Below, piece after piece: positions 12,571 through 25,300 of a DNA stretch of 64,000 bases. The translations under genes were made by a program, and so were the position numbers. The notes under the pieces are model-generated. The model had not been told where the DNA came from. It made no database searches and saw only the letters and a list, made by a program, of their open reading frames with translations. How positions within the stretch are numbered: position 1 is the stretch's first letter; each line of letters opens with the position of its first letter. The stretch is taken from positions 871,344 through 935,343 of the forward strand of contig VXAY01001311.1 in assembly GCA_013399855.1 (NCBI GenBank), in the 5' to 3' direction. The stretch is from Oxyruncus cristatus. Taxonomy: Eukaryota > Chordata > Aves > Passeriformes > Cotingidae.

Positions 12571-14640
12571 AAAAAGGACAAACATCACCTTTGTTTCCAT
12601 CTTTTTCCTGTTGTGTCAGGTACAGCTCAGTTGAGGGGTAGATTTCACTCCCAGGAGCTACAGGAAAGTGTATCTGGGATCTCCCAGACAGGTAGCAAAC
12701 ACCTCTGTCACACGGTGTGCTGAATCCAAATTAAGGCAAATGCAATGCCAAGCAAAGCAAATAAACCTCTTCCACACGCCTTTTATATTTTTGTGTCTCC
12801 AAAGGTTTTTATAGCTTTGGTAAGTACAGTATTAGCAAATTCAAGAGTTGTTCTTCCTCTGGATTGCCCAGCAAGTGCCGTGGTGATGTATAGCATCAAT
12901 TAATGTTGCATTCATATAGCATAATGCAATACCCATTAGCACAATACAAAGTAATATTGTGTGATTTTATTAGCTCATATTAGTAAACACAGATTGCATT
13001 AAAAGCTGTTTTATTTTTTAAATGTTTATATATGAAAGAATAGCCCAAACTACAGAAGTCAGTGATTTTCTGACACTACAAAAATTAGCTGCCTGCAGAT
13101 CAGCTTAATTTAAAGGCTTTCTGTCTTCTTTGAAAAGGTCAGGAAAACTGTGGCCAAAGAAGACCCTGTGAACCTACTTATTAGGATTTCAAAAGCTTTT
13201 TGACAAGTTCTCGTAAGATGAGAGCATGAAATAAAATAATTACAAATCAAATGATAGACAAAACTCATAAAGAAATTAAACCCGCTTTAAAGTCTGACAG
13301 TTTCACTCTGTTTTAATCATTTTTTGTCACAGTCACATGTGGCTGCATTAAAAAAAAAACAAACAAAAACAACAACAACAAAAAGTACTACTTTTTGTTG
13401 CTTCTACTCCATGTTGCTTCATTTCGGCTTCATGTTTTTTTTATTAAAAAAATATCAATATAAAAACTTTCCAGACTGTGTTAGAAAAAGAGCTAAAAGT
13501 TTTCTTTTGGGGAGAGGGGGGAAGGCAAAAACAATGAAACAAACAAAAAAAAATTAATTTTAAGTTCAGACTAACGAAGTGTCATACAAGGCAAAAATTC
13601 CAGGCACTGTTGTCACCCATTGTCAGATGCCTGCATTTGCAAACTCTGCAGAGCAATGGCACTTGACACTGGCTCAGGATTTGGGCCCACAGAAGAAATA
13701 ATGCCCCGTACATATGCTGAGATATCCAAAGAGAAGGAGAGAACTGGAAAGACAGCCTCCATAAAAGATGATACGTGTTTGTTGTCAATATGTTGAATGA
13801 ACATTTGCCCTCTGGACTATATATATTTCAATAGATAATCGTCTTCTCCAAGCATTTCCATTCTGCTGTCAGTACTGTACATGACAAGTTTTTATTTTGC
13901 TACTGATGATGATAGTGCCTCAGTCTGTGCTGCATTTTATGGGAGCAAACTGTCTGCAGCATAATGAAGACCACTCTGGCCCAGCAGACGATGGACAGGT
14001 ACAGCTTTTACCAGCACAGTAATTTATTAAAATATGAAGTACATACTAATGCTGCTCTTAAAGGCAGGCAAAGCACATTTCATTGTATTCACTGTGGGCT
14101 TTTTCATTAATTTTATCTGAAAACAATGTAAAGGTATACAGATATGCACACACACAATTACTCTCCACATAATCACAGTTTCACTGCAGGGACGATGGCC
14201 TTGGTATGGAAATCATCTTGACTAAGGCAGATAAATGGTTTCTATGCCTTGGAAAGGCTTCCTTGCTTAGAGAAAATAAAAACGGAGTAACACCAGCTTT
14301 CTGTTTACCAGATAGATTGAATGCATTATAAAAACCTAGAAGTCTTTTAAAAATAAAATTATTTGAGCTTTTCTTTAACCCGTGGATGCACACATCTCTG
14401 AACCATGACAATACCTCATGTGTGTTAGAAAAAAAACAAAAATGGGGCATGCTGAAAATACAGCATTGCATCCACTAAATTCATATTTCCCACATCTTCA
14501 TTTGCTCTCGGTATATCACAAGGGACTCCAGTAACGTCAGAAATACCCAGAAATGGTGACATGATGCAAAAATTAATCTCAAACCCTAATCTCAAACCAG
14601 CAAGTGGTTTGCACACCTATTGCAGAGTGAAACTAGGCCT
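12571..14640. other. Non-coding, AT-rich
   Basis: No gene was seen. The 13340-13560 stretch is A-rich simple sequence (CAAACAAAAACAACAACAAC and similar). Short ORFs here, including one of 96 codons on the minus strand at 14181-14471, show no splice framing or recognisable domain. Confidence 0.5.
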
Positions 14641-14710
14641 GTGTTGCATGCGTTTGCATGGACAGGTATGCCAGGACAGCAGGGAGAAGAGATGTCATCC
14701 CACAGCATCT

Positions 14711-14754
14711 GTGCCAGCACAGACCACAGATTGACTCTGTGCTGGCACTTTTTT
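14711..14754 (+). other. Perfect 13-bp hairpin followed by six T
   Basis: GTGCCAGCACAGA (14711-14723) is the exact reverse complement of TCTGTGCTGGCAC (14736-14748), with a 12-nt loop. TTTTTT follows at 14749-14754, so on the plus strand the shape resembles a Pol III transcript end. The flanks carry a direct repeat of GGTATGCCAG at 14665-14674 and 14765-14774, exactly 100 bp apart. The stem is shorter than a usual pre-miRNA stem (about 22 bp or more), and no A or B box was recognised. Its role is unknown. Confidence 0.6.
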
Positions 14755-14774
14755 CTTTTGTTTGGGTATGCCAG

Positions 14775-15559
14775 TAAGTTGAAATTCATTAAATAAGAGA
14801 AAGCACAATCATACATCAATGCATTCGTACATGAACTCCACCTAAATTAGCAAAATATTGATGGTCACATTAGTTACACTGTTCAAGTGCTCCCAAATTA
14901 GAAACAATGCTTTCTTTCAAGGAACTGGAAAATGATATATTTAAAAGTAGAAATTTAATCAGCATTGGAGTCACTGGATAGGTCGGCCACTGTTGATCCA
15001 AGCAGTCTGCACCATGCAGCAGTGGCTTTCGCCCAGCCAGGCAGAGAAGAGAAGAGTGCCAGGGTGCAGCCCTGAGCCTTGTTGGGACCCACCTGCCCCG
15101 GCCCCCGGACTCCCCCGGGGCAGCACACAGGAACCACTAAGGCTCTCCACCTGCAGACCCCTTTCTAAAACTCTGCTCATTTGGCCAATAATTTCCTGTT
15201 CCCTATCCAGGGACATGAGAGCAGTGCTACAGCTGATGCCCTGGCCAGCACCTGTGTTTCAGAAATTCAGGCAGTGGAGGAATTACCTGAAGCAACGCAC
15301 AGCAGAGCAGTCTGGCAGCTGCTGCGGCCACACTCTTCATCCAGAGGATGAGGAGCTCTACTTCCTCTTCTGAGACCTATTTCCTTGGCTGACCAAAAAT
15401 TAAGAAACCTCTAAATACCTGAGAAAGCACCATTTTGTGATCCTTCGATGAGACGTGGAAGCCAGCTCGTGTTATTAGAGCCCTCCGGAGCCTGACTACA
15501 ACTTCTAATAATTGGTGTAAAACCCTGCTGAATCCTGCTGAGATGTAACATAATGAAAT
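14775..15559. other. Non-coding with a GC-rich patch at 15000-15170
   Basis: The patch at 15000-15170 is open in one plus frame (126 codons, 14993-15373) and in two minus frames. This reflects composition rather than coding constraint in a single frame. It includes the cluster CCCCCGGGG near 15111. I recognise no protein. Confidence 0.45.
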
Positions 15560-15755
15560 GCCAGACAATGTCACTGTGAGTCTATAGTGGAAAATATAGG
15601 CAAAACAATGTCAGTGGATGTCTGTGTAGACAATGTTATGATTTGAGGAGAGGCAAAATGCTGTCAATGGGAGTCTATATGCTGTAGATAGCATTACCAC
15701 AGCATGTGAATAAAGGCAAAATGATGTCAGGGCAATACACAATATGCTCAAGACA
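15560..15755 (+). repeat. Degenerate minisatellite, about four units of 39-63 bp
   Basis: A repeated phrase of the form GGCAAAAxxATGTCAxTGG begins at 15560 (as GCCAGACAATGTCACTG), 15599, 15652 and 15715, giving unit lengths of about 39, 53, 63 and at least 41 bp. Each of the first three units also carries a GTCTATA- or GTCTGTG-like phrase 10-20 bp downstream. The units have diverged substantially, so the array is old. Confidence 0.6.
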
Positions 15756-18299
15756 GAATATATTTAGTCTGAATAGAAAATCTGTCATGTAAAGGAGCTG
15801 CATTGATTCTCATCTTCCCCAGTGATGTGTTGTCATTTTTTTTTACACTGACTGTCTTTTTTATTTAGATTTACCCTATAGTCTAATCTGAGGGTTTTTT
15901 TTTTACATTAACACTTCCTTTGCTTGCCACAAGTGAACCCACTACCACTGACTTTTTGACCTCTGGATTATATTATTTAAAAGAAAAACAAATCCCAGCT
16001 AAAAAACCTACTAGCTAGAATTACACTAGACACAGTAGAATTAGCAGGTCCAAGATTCAGATTAAAGAAATTAAATAAAGTCACCTATAAAACACACATG
16101 TGCCCATGAACGATTCTAACTACCTCTGATCATGGGAAGTGGAGGTATTGAGGGGCAAGTAGATTAATTTTTTTTTTTTTAGTAATTGTATGGTGTTTCT
16201 GCCTGAAAAAGCTCCAGTTGTGACCTCACATGATTCACACTTCTGTAAAATGTGGACTCATATCCAAATTAATTTAATCTGTATAAATCTCATTATTTTT
16301 CTTAAATACAAGATTATTAAACTCTGACTTCAAGTAATTTTTAGTTTTCCCTACGGACCTTCTAATGTCAGTCAAATCTTCATGTCATAAATTGTCAGGT
16401 AATTTCTGTCAGGGCAGTGATGCTTCAGCTACCAGGGAAAAAGAAACTTTTCCTGTGTAATTTGGGCCCAGCCTGCCCTCTTCACTAAATCACAGCTCAC
16501 TTCAAATTCCAGCAGCCCCAGCACTGTAAAGGTTAAATTTCCCCACAAACCCTACTTTGCAAAGCAGAGTATCTGCACTTATTGATGAAAGGTTCTAAAA
16601 TATAACATGTAATTATCTAAATTATAATCAATCAAGGAGAGCACTGAAGCTCTGTGCCTTCTTCAGCCCAGTTACAGCTGACATTATCACACTCGGTGTT
16701 CTCAGGAGGAGACTGTGGCCACTGGCAAGTCTACCTGTATCTCCATTAGCAGGTAATTGGGTGTCATTGGTGCAGATCAACAGACTGAAGCAGGCAGTGG
16801 TGAGATCCGTGTAGCTACGCTGTATGTGGTGGGTGTTTCTCCTTTGGATGAGGTTTGGTCTGCTCGCCTTGGACAAATGACCCTCCCACATACGTGGTTC
16901 ACGGCCTTTCCGCCTCCCACTCGTCTGTTTGCCTCTATGGGATTTTTGACTTCTTGGAAGTCACAATTTTGACACTGATAATCACACATATACCTGAGAA
17001 GGTTAACTGCCTCCCCATGGGATCCCACTGGGCCATTTGGCAGCACTGTGAACAAAACCAACGTGCATCACACAGGGGGAAATGCGGGATTTTCTTTGAG
17101 TGCTGGTGCTACTGCTCTGGCCCAACATGCAGAGAAGGTGCAACCTCCATTTCAAAGGTTTTCTAAATGGCCAGTTTCATGCTGACTCCAAATAAAGGTT
17201 TAGAACTTGTGGAGAAAGCAGTCTCAAAGTTCAGACTTACCTGGTGTGCTTAGGTTGGACGCCCAGACTTTGAAACCTGGGGACATCTTCTCGGAGGCAC
17301 CGCCGGTGCACGAGCTCTCCAAAGCAGCGGGAAGGCAAATGCCTGGGGAACTGCAAACTGGCTCCTTCTCCTCCCACCTGAAATGCTGAGGAATTACAGT
17401 TTTGAAAGCTTGGCTGGTACAGGGGCTGAGGTCTACTGAGTCATTAAGGTGCAAAACTGACAGCATCTCAGAAATAACTGGCAGGAGGGGCTGATACGAT
17501 CTTGGAAACTACGCCATTCAAGTGGGCTGCTTAAGTGGTGGGAAGACAAATTATCAAGGATGAAGGCCAATTTTAGACAGAGCCTTGACTCTATTCCATC
17601 TTTCCTGCAAAACATTTTTATTTTGATCATCAGCATTCTTTGGAAAAGATGAATTCCGTAGGAACACATCCGGTGCTCCACCTAGTCTTTGCAAGAGTGC
17701 TCCAGCCTGTTAAGAAAAAAATACAAATTCAAATCCAGTCCCAATGGTCCTTAAGTTGTTGTGTAGACAATCTTAGTCCAGATTTTTCTTCCTTTTGCTG
17801 TTTTGCATTTCAACCTTTACATTTTGATAGCATAGTGTTCCCATGCTTAATTTGCCTCTCATCTGGGTAATGATAATGAGCTGTTATTGACTGGCATTTC
17901 CAGTTCAGTGCTGTGAACATTGGGTAGTATTCATAAAATGTTCCTCTTATGCCAGCCGAAATTGGTAGTGGTTTTGAGGCAAAAGGCCAGATTCATCAAA
18001 AGGATAATGGGCAGATATATTTTTTGTTTGTATTTTTTTTTTTCAGAATTTTAATGACCAGATTGCATTGCTATTCTTTGTTTATCTATTTTTGAATTCT
18101 ATCAGATAACTTCAGGGATAACTACCTAATTTCTGTATTTATAGGAAACTGGCACAAATTGAGAAAACAGAACAATTCCATGTTTATGAAGCATGAATTC
18201 TCACAGTAAATGTCCATATAATGTGCATTAATACACAAAAATTCTACAGTAAATCTCGTATATATTAAATATGTGTGTCTTCTGCATGGAGCCTCCAGC
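15756..18299. other. Non-coding, no gene recognised
   Basis: AT-rich sequence with T-runs near 15836 and 15895. The 16755-17061 interval has overlapping ORFs on both strands without splice support. GGCCAGATTCATC at about 17987 resembles a phrase of old amniote repeats, but the fragment is too short to name. Confidence 0.45.
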
Positions 18300-18959
18300 T
18301 TAGCTGTTAGTATGGCAGTGATTCACACCAGTGGTATAAGACCCAGCTGTATCCACTGTGGCTTCTCTGCGAGAGGAACCCCCCCATCCTGTCGTACTTA
18401 CCCCCTCCCCTAATCCACCCAGTGGAAGACCCCAGCCCTGCACCCTCAGGGGGATTTGGGCCATGCAGGACCCCACTAGGGCAGGAAAGAGGCTCCGGGA
18501 GAAGAGCCCCTTTTCAGGTGGCAAGTGAAGCGTCCACCTGCAATGATACTCCAGGAGTATCCAGAAAGCAGGATGGTCTATCCATTTGAGGAGGTAGGAA
18601 GGAGTTTTGTCTGGGCTGGCTTCGCCCAGGGAAAGCTGATTTGGTTTAAAATACATCTTGCCCATGTATATTTTTGAGGGAACTGTGGTCCATATGTGGG
18701 GTTTGCCAGACCATTGCAGAAAATAAGAAATGGACGTCATTTCGGCAGTTTGAAAACTACATTTGTGGAATGTACGGCTTCTGCCAGTGCCCACTTGTAT
18801 CTCGTGCTTAAATTTAGCACGGAATTTCCTCTCCTGGTGAATGCCTTGGAAATACAAGAAAATGTGGGTTTTTTTCCACACTAAAATTGGTTCAGAAACA
18901 GACCACAGAGCATCCTGGATTAGGCAGCAAAAGGACTGTCTGCTCAGGTGCAGCAACAA
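18300..18959 (-). other. Longest ORF in the window (about 219 codons), exon-like, unknown
   Basis: One minus-strand frame is open from 18959 to the stop at 18300, longer than expected by chance in DNA of this composition. A plausible splice acceptor lies inside it: on the minus strand the text reads TTTTCTTGTATTTCCAAG just before 18852. The following codons give a mixed, protein-like composition with residues GIHQERKFRAKFKHEIQVG and later HKCSFQTAEMTSISYFLQW. The last third is GC-rich and low in complexity (glycine and serine). I recognise no family and see no clear donor. It may be an unannotated exon, an old retrocopy or a chance open frame. No upstream ATG context stands out. Confidence 0.22.
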
Positions 18960-19120
18960 GGGGAAGAGGCATTTGCCTAGCCGTGGCCAAATACAGGATC
19001 AGCCTGTCCTTTGGAGGCTGCAGAGGCATAAAGATCTTGTTAAAAACATATATACTTAAAAAGGCAGACACTCAGAAAAGCCCAGACAAATCATCTTTCT
19101 GCCAGCATACTAGCGTGAAA

Positions 19121-19648
19121 ATCAGAGAATCACACAGATTCACACAGAATCAGTTGGATTGGAAAAGACCTCTGAGGTCATCAAGTCTAACCTGTGACTG
19201 AACACCACTATGTCCACTAGACCATGGCACTAAAGACTGCCATCCGGTCTTTCCTTAAACACCTCTAAGGAGAGTGACTCTACCACCTCCCTGGGCAGCC
19301 CACTGCAATGCCTAATCACCCTTTCTGTGCAGAAATGCTCCCTACTGTCAAATTAAACTGCTCTCGTGCAGCTTAAGATTATGTCATCTTGTCCTGTCAC
19401 TAACTGCCTGGGAGAAGAGGCCAACCCCCACCTGGCTACAACCTCCTTTCAGGTAACTGTAGAGAGTGAGAAGGTCTCCCTGAGCCTCCTCGTCTTCAGG
19501 CTCCCTCAGTCACTCCTCAGAGGACTTGAGCTCCAACCCCTTCATCAGCTCCGTTGTCCTTCTCTGTGCTCACTCCAGCATCTCAACGTCCTTCCTGAAT
19601 TGAGGGGCCCAGAACTGGACACAGAACTTGAGGTGCAGCCTCATCAGT
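19121..19648 (-). mobile_element. CR1 non-LTR retrotransposon copy 2, truncated
   Basis: Reverse-complement CR1. The 3' tail lies at 19121-19150 with AATCACACAGATTCACACAG-type repeats, so the tail unit is of the GATTCTGTG kind and differs from copy 1. It is followed by the usual CR1 3' phrases (GGAAAAGACCTCTGAGGTCATC and its neighbours) and an ORF2 remnant out to about 19648. Many differences from the better copies show an older insertion. The 185-codon plus-strand ORF across 19366-19923 is antisense to this repeat and is not a gene. Confidence 0.9.
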
Positions 19649-19659
19649 TTTGTGGCACA

Positions 19660-22092
19660 GAGAGAGAGAGGGAATGCCATCTTCAACAGCACAGTGTCTC
19701 CCATGAGAGGGACTGCTGTTTTGGGCTGTCTTTCATCATCACCTTAACTGACAACATTCACTCCATTAAGGAAAACAACGATTTTTACAGCACGTGCATT
19801 TTACCCCTGAAGCATGGCAGCCCAGCCAACCTTTCTGTGGTCCTACAAATGGCATCTTCACAGATCAGAAGAGGAGGATCACTGGGTAGGTCTTACAGAA
19901 ACTTCACATCCTTTGATCTCTGAGTTTTGTGAAAGGGTTCAGCATGAATAGCTAGAGGCTTGCAGAGGTGGGGTTTAAGATGGTTATTTGACTCTATACA
20001 ATAGTCTACTGGTTCAGGACTTAGGCTCCTGCAAGCTAAAGAGCAAGTATTAGAGAGTAGGTCATCCAGCAATCTAGACCTTTGGTTATTCATACTTTGC
20101 CTTGATTCATTAAAGTCAAAATATTTTCTGCACAGCTTCTGTGAGGAAAGCCCTTAATAACCTATTTGTTCTGCTTCATGAAGGAGTGGCATCTCCAGAC
20201 TCTTCTGCTTTCCAGATAAGGAGACAGAAATGATGCCTGGATCACAAAATTCTCCCAGAGAGAAAGTCTACCCAGGCAAAAGCCTGGCACTTTCAGCTCA
20301 CAGCACAAATGTGGTTTCTACTGTCTGGAAATCTGTTGAAATGAACAGTGTCAGGCAGAAAAAATATTGCGCTCCTTAGGTAAAGCAATGGCTGTGCATA
20401 AGCCACCTCAGACGAAGACACACAAGCTTTGTCATGTTCCCTTCTCCTCCCTGATATAGATGGAACGATCCACAAACGCTGCAACCTCCGCTGCTCTCCC
20501 CTAGACAGTCCCCTACTGGTGACAACAAACACGGTGTGACAGACAGAAGGGTCCGGAGGAAGAGCTGTGTGAACTTCAGCCCATGCGTGATATGGAGCAT
20601 TTTTTTAGAAAACATCATCTGAGATAATCCACTGCGAAATGATCTTTTGGATTAACCACTGCGACCTTGTGTCCTCCTACACAAATAAATGTTTGTTACA
20701 ACTGGAGTTCTGGCACTTCTGTGCCATCTTTGGGGAGGAAGAGAACAGGAACAAAATCCCTGCTTACCAAGAGTGCCAGTTTACCTTGATCAAAGAACAG
20801 ACACAAGTTGCAGTGTGTAACCGTGTAAGTCAGTCTGGTCCTGAAAGTCAGCAATTTTGGAAGTGGTGGCAAAACCACCTCACTGCATGACTCTGCACAA
20901 GCCTATTCATTTGCTTATTCCTTAGTCTTGTCACCCTTAAAGCATAGTTAATAAAATTCTTTACTTCCCATCCATTGCTTTTGGGCATAATGAACAAAAA
21001 AAAAAAAAAAAAAACCAGAAATTTCAGCACAGCTGATCAAAAATTCTCAATCACTGCAAAATGCCGTGTGGGTAAACAATTCGGTCGTTGGTGGGGAATT
21101 AGCTGAACATAAGAGCCAGAAGTCTTTATGAAATGCCTCCTCACAGTTATATCCATCAAAGCTCACTGAAGTTGCAGGCATATGGCAATTCAGAACAAGG
21201 GTGGGTGAACATGTTCAACCTAGTTAGAAACTCAGTGGAAGACTGCGGAGTCTAAGGCAATGTTCAGCCTATATGAGCTCTCAGACTGCTTAGGAAATAT
21301 TCAGGAAAACAAGCATAAGAGACAAGAAAAAAAGCCAGTCAAGAAAAGGTCATATTAGGCACAGCAAGAATAATTCCTGTATAAAGATCCACCCCTCTCA
21401 AAATGTCTAACATTCATAATGGACATTTGTTCCACAGCAGAGACTCTGAGCGGCTCTGAGTTAATCTGATGATGCAGTTTCAGTGGATTCTTTTCGGCTC
21501 TTTTTGTAAATAACCCTTGAAAAGAAACACGGGGCAAATATTTATGAAATAAACACAAGGGTTCATAAAACTTCTGCCTTCCTGAATGAGGCTTACCTTT
21601 TCTTAATTCAAAGTGAGCTCTTCTACCTTCTTGCATACAGAAATGTGACTGTGAAGGGTATATCAATCCACACATCTTCCTAAAACAAGGAGCTGACTAC
21701 AGTGCAATGAGAGTCTGACCCATATAGAAGCCTTTTGTGCTACTTTTTCTATAAAAGAAAAGAAAGTACTTTGAGATAAAATGCTTTTGCTGTGTTTTAA
21801 AAAACATAAATCCTTTACTAAGGATTTGAATAGTAATTATAGGAAACAGTTTAGTTATATAGTTTGGTATCCTTTTTTGCTCTGAGCTCAATGTGATGTT
21901 GAGTTCACTTCTAGGGAAGTGCTAACTGGATATGACTAATAAATTATGTTATAAAGAGAACAGCTTCAGAAATAAAACCTTCTGAGCTATTTTAACCTCT
22001 GTCATGTATACACAGTAGTTCTTGGCAACTAACTGGTATCTACTGAGATACAGTTATTGCTCCGACCAAACACTTCGAGCTGTTGTTTTGTT
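19660..22092. other. Non-coding, no gene recognised
   Basis: AT-rich sequence with an A19 run at 20996-21014. A short minus-strand open segment near 21602-21640 ends in AAAAG|GTAAGC, which resembles a donor, but its acceptor is weak and I do not call an exon. Confidence 0.45.
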
Positions 22093-22208
22093 TTACTCTG
22101 TTTGCAGCATGTCCAGGACTTCATGGAAAACTCTGGAAAACTTTGTAGGTTGATAAAACCCTGCCACGGTGCCAAGCATATTCCTCATTTGTTTTCCCAA
22201 GTGTTTTA
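22093..22208 (-). other. Terminal-exon-like ORF (unconfirmed)
   Basis: On the minus strand the text TGTTCATTTCAG forms a plausible acceptor ending at 22209. An open frame then runs for about 38 codons to a TAA at 22095-22093. The residues are well mixed (for example GKQMRNMLGTVAGFYQPTKF). The frame would begin with two bases completing a codon, which does not match the phase of the neighbouring candidate at 25673-25953. Too short to support by itself. Confidence 0.15.
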
Positions 22209-22320
22209 CTGAAATGAACATTTTCTGTGACTGCAGTGCAGTTTTCCATTTACACAAGAAAAGCTCCATCGCTCTGTCCTTACAATACCATGTGCATCCC
22301 ACCTCGGCATCTCTTTCCAC

Positions 22321-25300
22321 TGCCAGAGCTGGATTTGCACAGATGAGAATGAGACTTTCATGTCAATCTTTGAGGCATCCTGACACCTTCCCCCCAACCA
22401 CCCTGAATTCTGTGTGAAAATGCTGAAGTTATCTTCTGTTTGTTATGATCTGCTTTCCAACCACAGGCTGTGGCACTTTGTTTAAAACAAAGTCCAAATC
22501 CTGAAAATAATTATTTTGGGGCATATATTGGATGTGTGAGCTGCCATTCAGAAGTGCAAGCTTTTACCTGATTTACCTTGACAGGGATTAGAGAGCTGGT
22601 GTCCTGTTCCAACTAGCCATGGAGGCTTAGCACATTTTTCTAGTTGAAAAGAAGGCTAAAAGCTATAGAGCACAACACACAAAAAATAAATACTAAGTCT
22701 CTGCAGTTTTAATTCAGACCTCTTTCAAGTGTATACTTTCTTATTGCCCTTACATATATGATCAGATTCCATTTTTTCTAAAATTCTTAGTTCTTCCAAT
22801 AAACAGTAGATGCTGAATATTTTCCATGGAGCTGCCCAGCTAAATACCTCTTAAAATCTCCCCTCTTTTGGCAGGGGCAGAAGCAACACCCAAAGTTTCA
22901 GGAAGCGTCCAGCTACGCAAAGCACAAGCAATTTTTCCTTTCTGAATTCCCATGCCTACTGCTCTTGAGTGGTTGCCTTTCAGATTCAGCAAACAAATGA
23001 GCCCTTCTTCCCTGAAGGCTGCACAGGCCATCCTGTGCCCTGCATGAGGCCAGACCCAGTGGGGAGGGGGTGTGTGTGTGAAAAATCTGTATATGATCAC
23101 GTAATTAAATATTAGCTACAGCTAACACAAAAGGTGAGGGTCTAGTTAAGGCTATCAAAGCGACCTTAAATCTGGAATTTCCTAACTTTTTCCACTCCAG
23201 CCCCTCCTGTATTAGAGAATTTGGCAGCCAAAGTCTCACAATTCTCCATTAAGCATGAATTTAAGTGAGATTTTAGGGGGGGCTGATAGTTTCCTGGGGG
23301 TGCAGACAGAGGTAGACCAAGGGATTCACTGAATCCTTGAAATCTCTACACCAAGCCATGGAGCTGCAAGTGCTTTTGAACAAAGTGCCTGTAAGAATTC
23401 TTTCAAATGGCTAAACCATGGCATTTTCCCTTAATTGCATTTTCAGAACTGTCTAAACTAGTCTAGCTGAAACTTTCCAGAAAAATTTTGCTTGAGACAC
23501 CTGGCATGGAAAAATTCAGTCCAAGTAATTTAAAGCTGCAAAATTATAAGCAACTAAAAACAAAATCTTGTAATGGGAAATGTCAGGCAATTTTAGCTAC
23601 TGATGATACTACCAGCTCTGTCTGCTACTATGTGAAAAATAAAGAAAGACAAGAAGAAAAAAAAAAGACAGACAGAATTATAAATGATAAAAGGAGAAAA
23701 CTTGCTTACTGGAAGAGGTGGGTTTTAAGAGATTTTTTTGGATGTGAATAAAAGGATGTTTGACAGATGAGGTCATGGAGACTATTTAATGTGTCAGGAG
23801 GCAGCACAAGCGAAGGCATAAAGCTGAGAGTGAGTAAGGGGAAGAAAAGAGCAAGATAAGGCTATTGGAGGTATCCTGAGAAGGCAGAGGGAAGAAGAAA
23901 TGTACAATAGTACAAAAAAAAAAAAAAAAAAGACAGCATCATAGTTACACTGTTATGATCATTAAGTAAACATAATAGATGGAACAACATCTGGCTTCAC
24001 TTGGGGTGCTCCGGTGCTTTCTTCTCAGGTAGGTGGATGACAGTATGCCTTCTTAAGAGACATCCTATTTAAATGTAAGTGCTTGTAAAACATCGAGGGG
24101 AGGGACAGCCTGAACCCACTTCTCATAAGTCATTGCTGCAGTTCATTTGTAAATAAAATTTTTCCCAAGGTCCTTACTCCTACTAGTACTGCTGACTCCA
24201 GTGGAATCCAGCACGCAGCAGAAAACATCTCAAAGGCAGAATCTGACTTCCAGATTGTTTTTTAGATCAGTGCCCAATCCTGAATTATTTGACTTCTCTG
24301 GGGACTTTTGAAGATCTTTGCACCACAGAGCCTGTGCCAGCCATCATTCTAAATCTTTTTTTGACTTGGCAGGGTCCAATCCTTCAACTCTGGAGAAGTG
24401 GTCTTTAATCATTCAAGAAGTCCTTTCGACTGAGGTCGGTCATGTTTAGTTTTGTGACTAAAGGTCTCAAGAACTAGCCTTTATTCTCCTTTGTTTTCCA
24501 AATGTAAAGGCTTCAAACTTAATTGAATATTGAATCTCCTATTAGTTTTTGTGGCGAGGAATTGGTTCTTAACTCTTCTACCTGCACCTCAGGGCCAGGT
24601 TCTTCCAACTACCTGCCACTTATGGAAAGCATTTTCCTCCACTTACATGCTAAGATCATATTTATTTGGGAACTGCTTGGAAATCTGTCATTATGGTGCT
24701 TGTGACAGCTTGACAAGGCCTGTTGCCATGGAAAAGCTTTGTGATGTTGTATAAATATATTCCTAGGTCAGAAGTGCTATGTATTTTTTGGACATGGATG
24801 TTAAAGGGAAAAAAGAATGACTAAACATTTAAAAAAGCAGAATAATAAAAAATAACAACAATAACTAACATTTGATACTATATTTCTGCCCAGTAACCAA
24901 ACAAACTATTTCTCAAAGCATTTAATTTATGCTGTAACAATCCTGCTAGCAATGAAAGTTCATTTATTTCCAAGGTTCACCCCCATCCTTAAAATATTCT
25001 TATTACCAGTCATTTTGCAATATTGATGGCTCCTCTATTAATAGACTAGCAGACAAGGGAGCTATTATTCTTGCCCTCTATCTGTTATTCCATTAGGTAA
25101 GGCTGACATTCTCCAACTGCTCGCAGTTCTATAACCTACCGTGTGCTCAAGCCACTAACTAAAACTCATCCTCACATGTTGTTTTTGGTGAAAATTATGA
25201 CTAGACAGGAAAAGAGACAACAAAAACATGTAGACAAGTACGAGAGAAATCTCAATATAGGTTTGCATCCAAAATACCAATATTTTTTTGACTCAGACAG

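Noticed and set aside
14993..15373. 126-codon plus-strand ORF
   Set aside because: Minus-strand frames are open over the same GC-rich part; no exon framing.
19366..19923. 185-codon plus-strand ORF
   Set aside because: Its first half is antisense to CR1 copy 2, and the rest has no splice framing or family resemblance.
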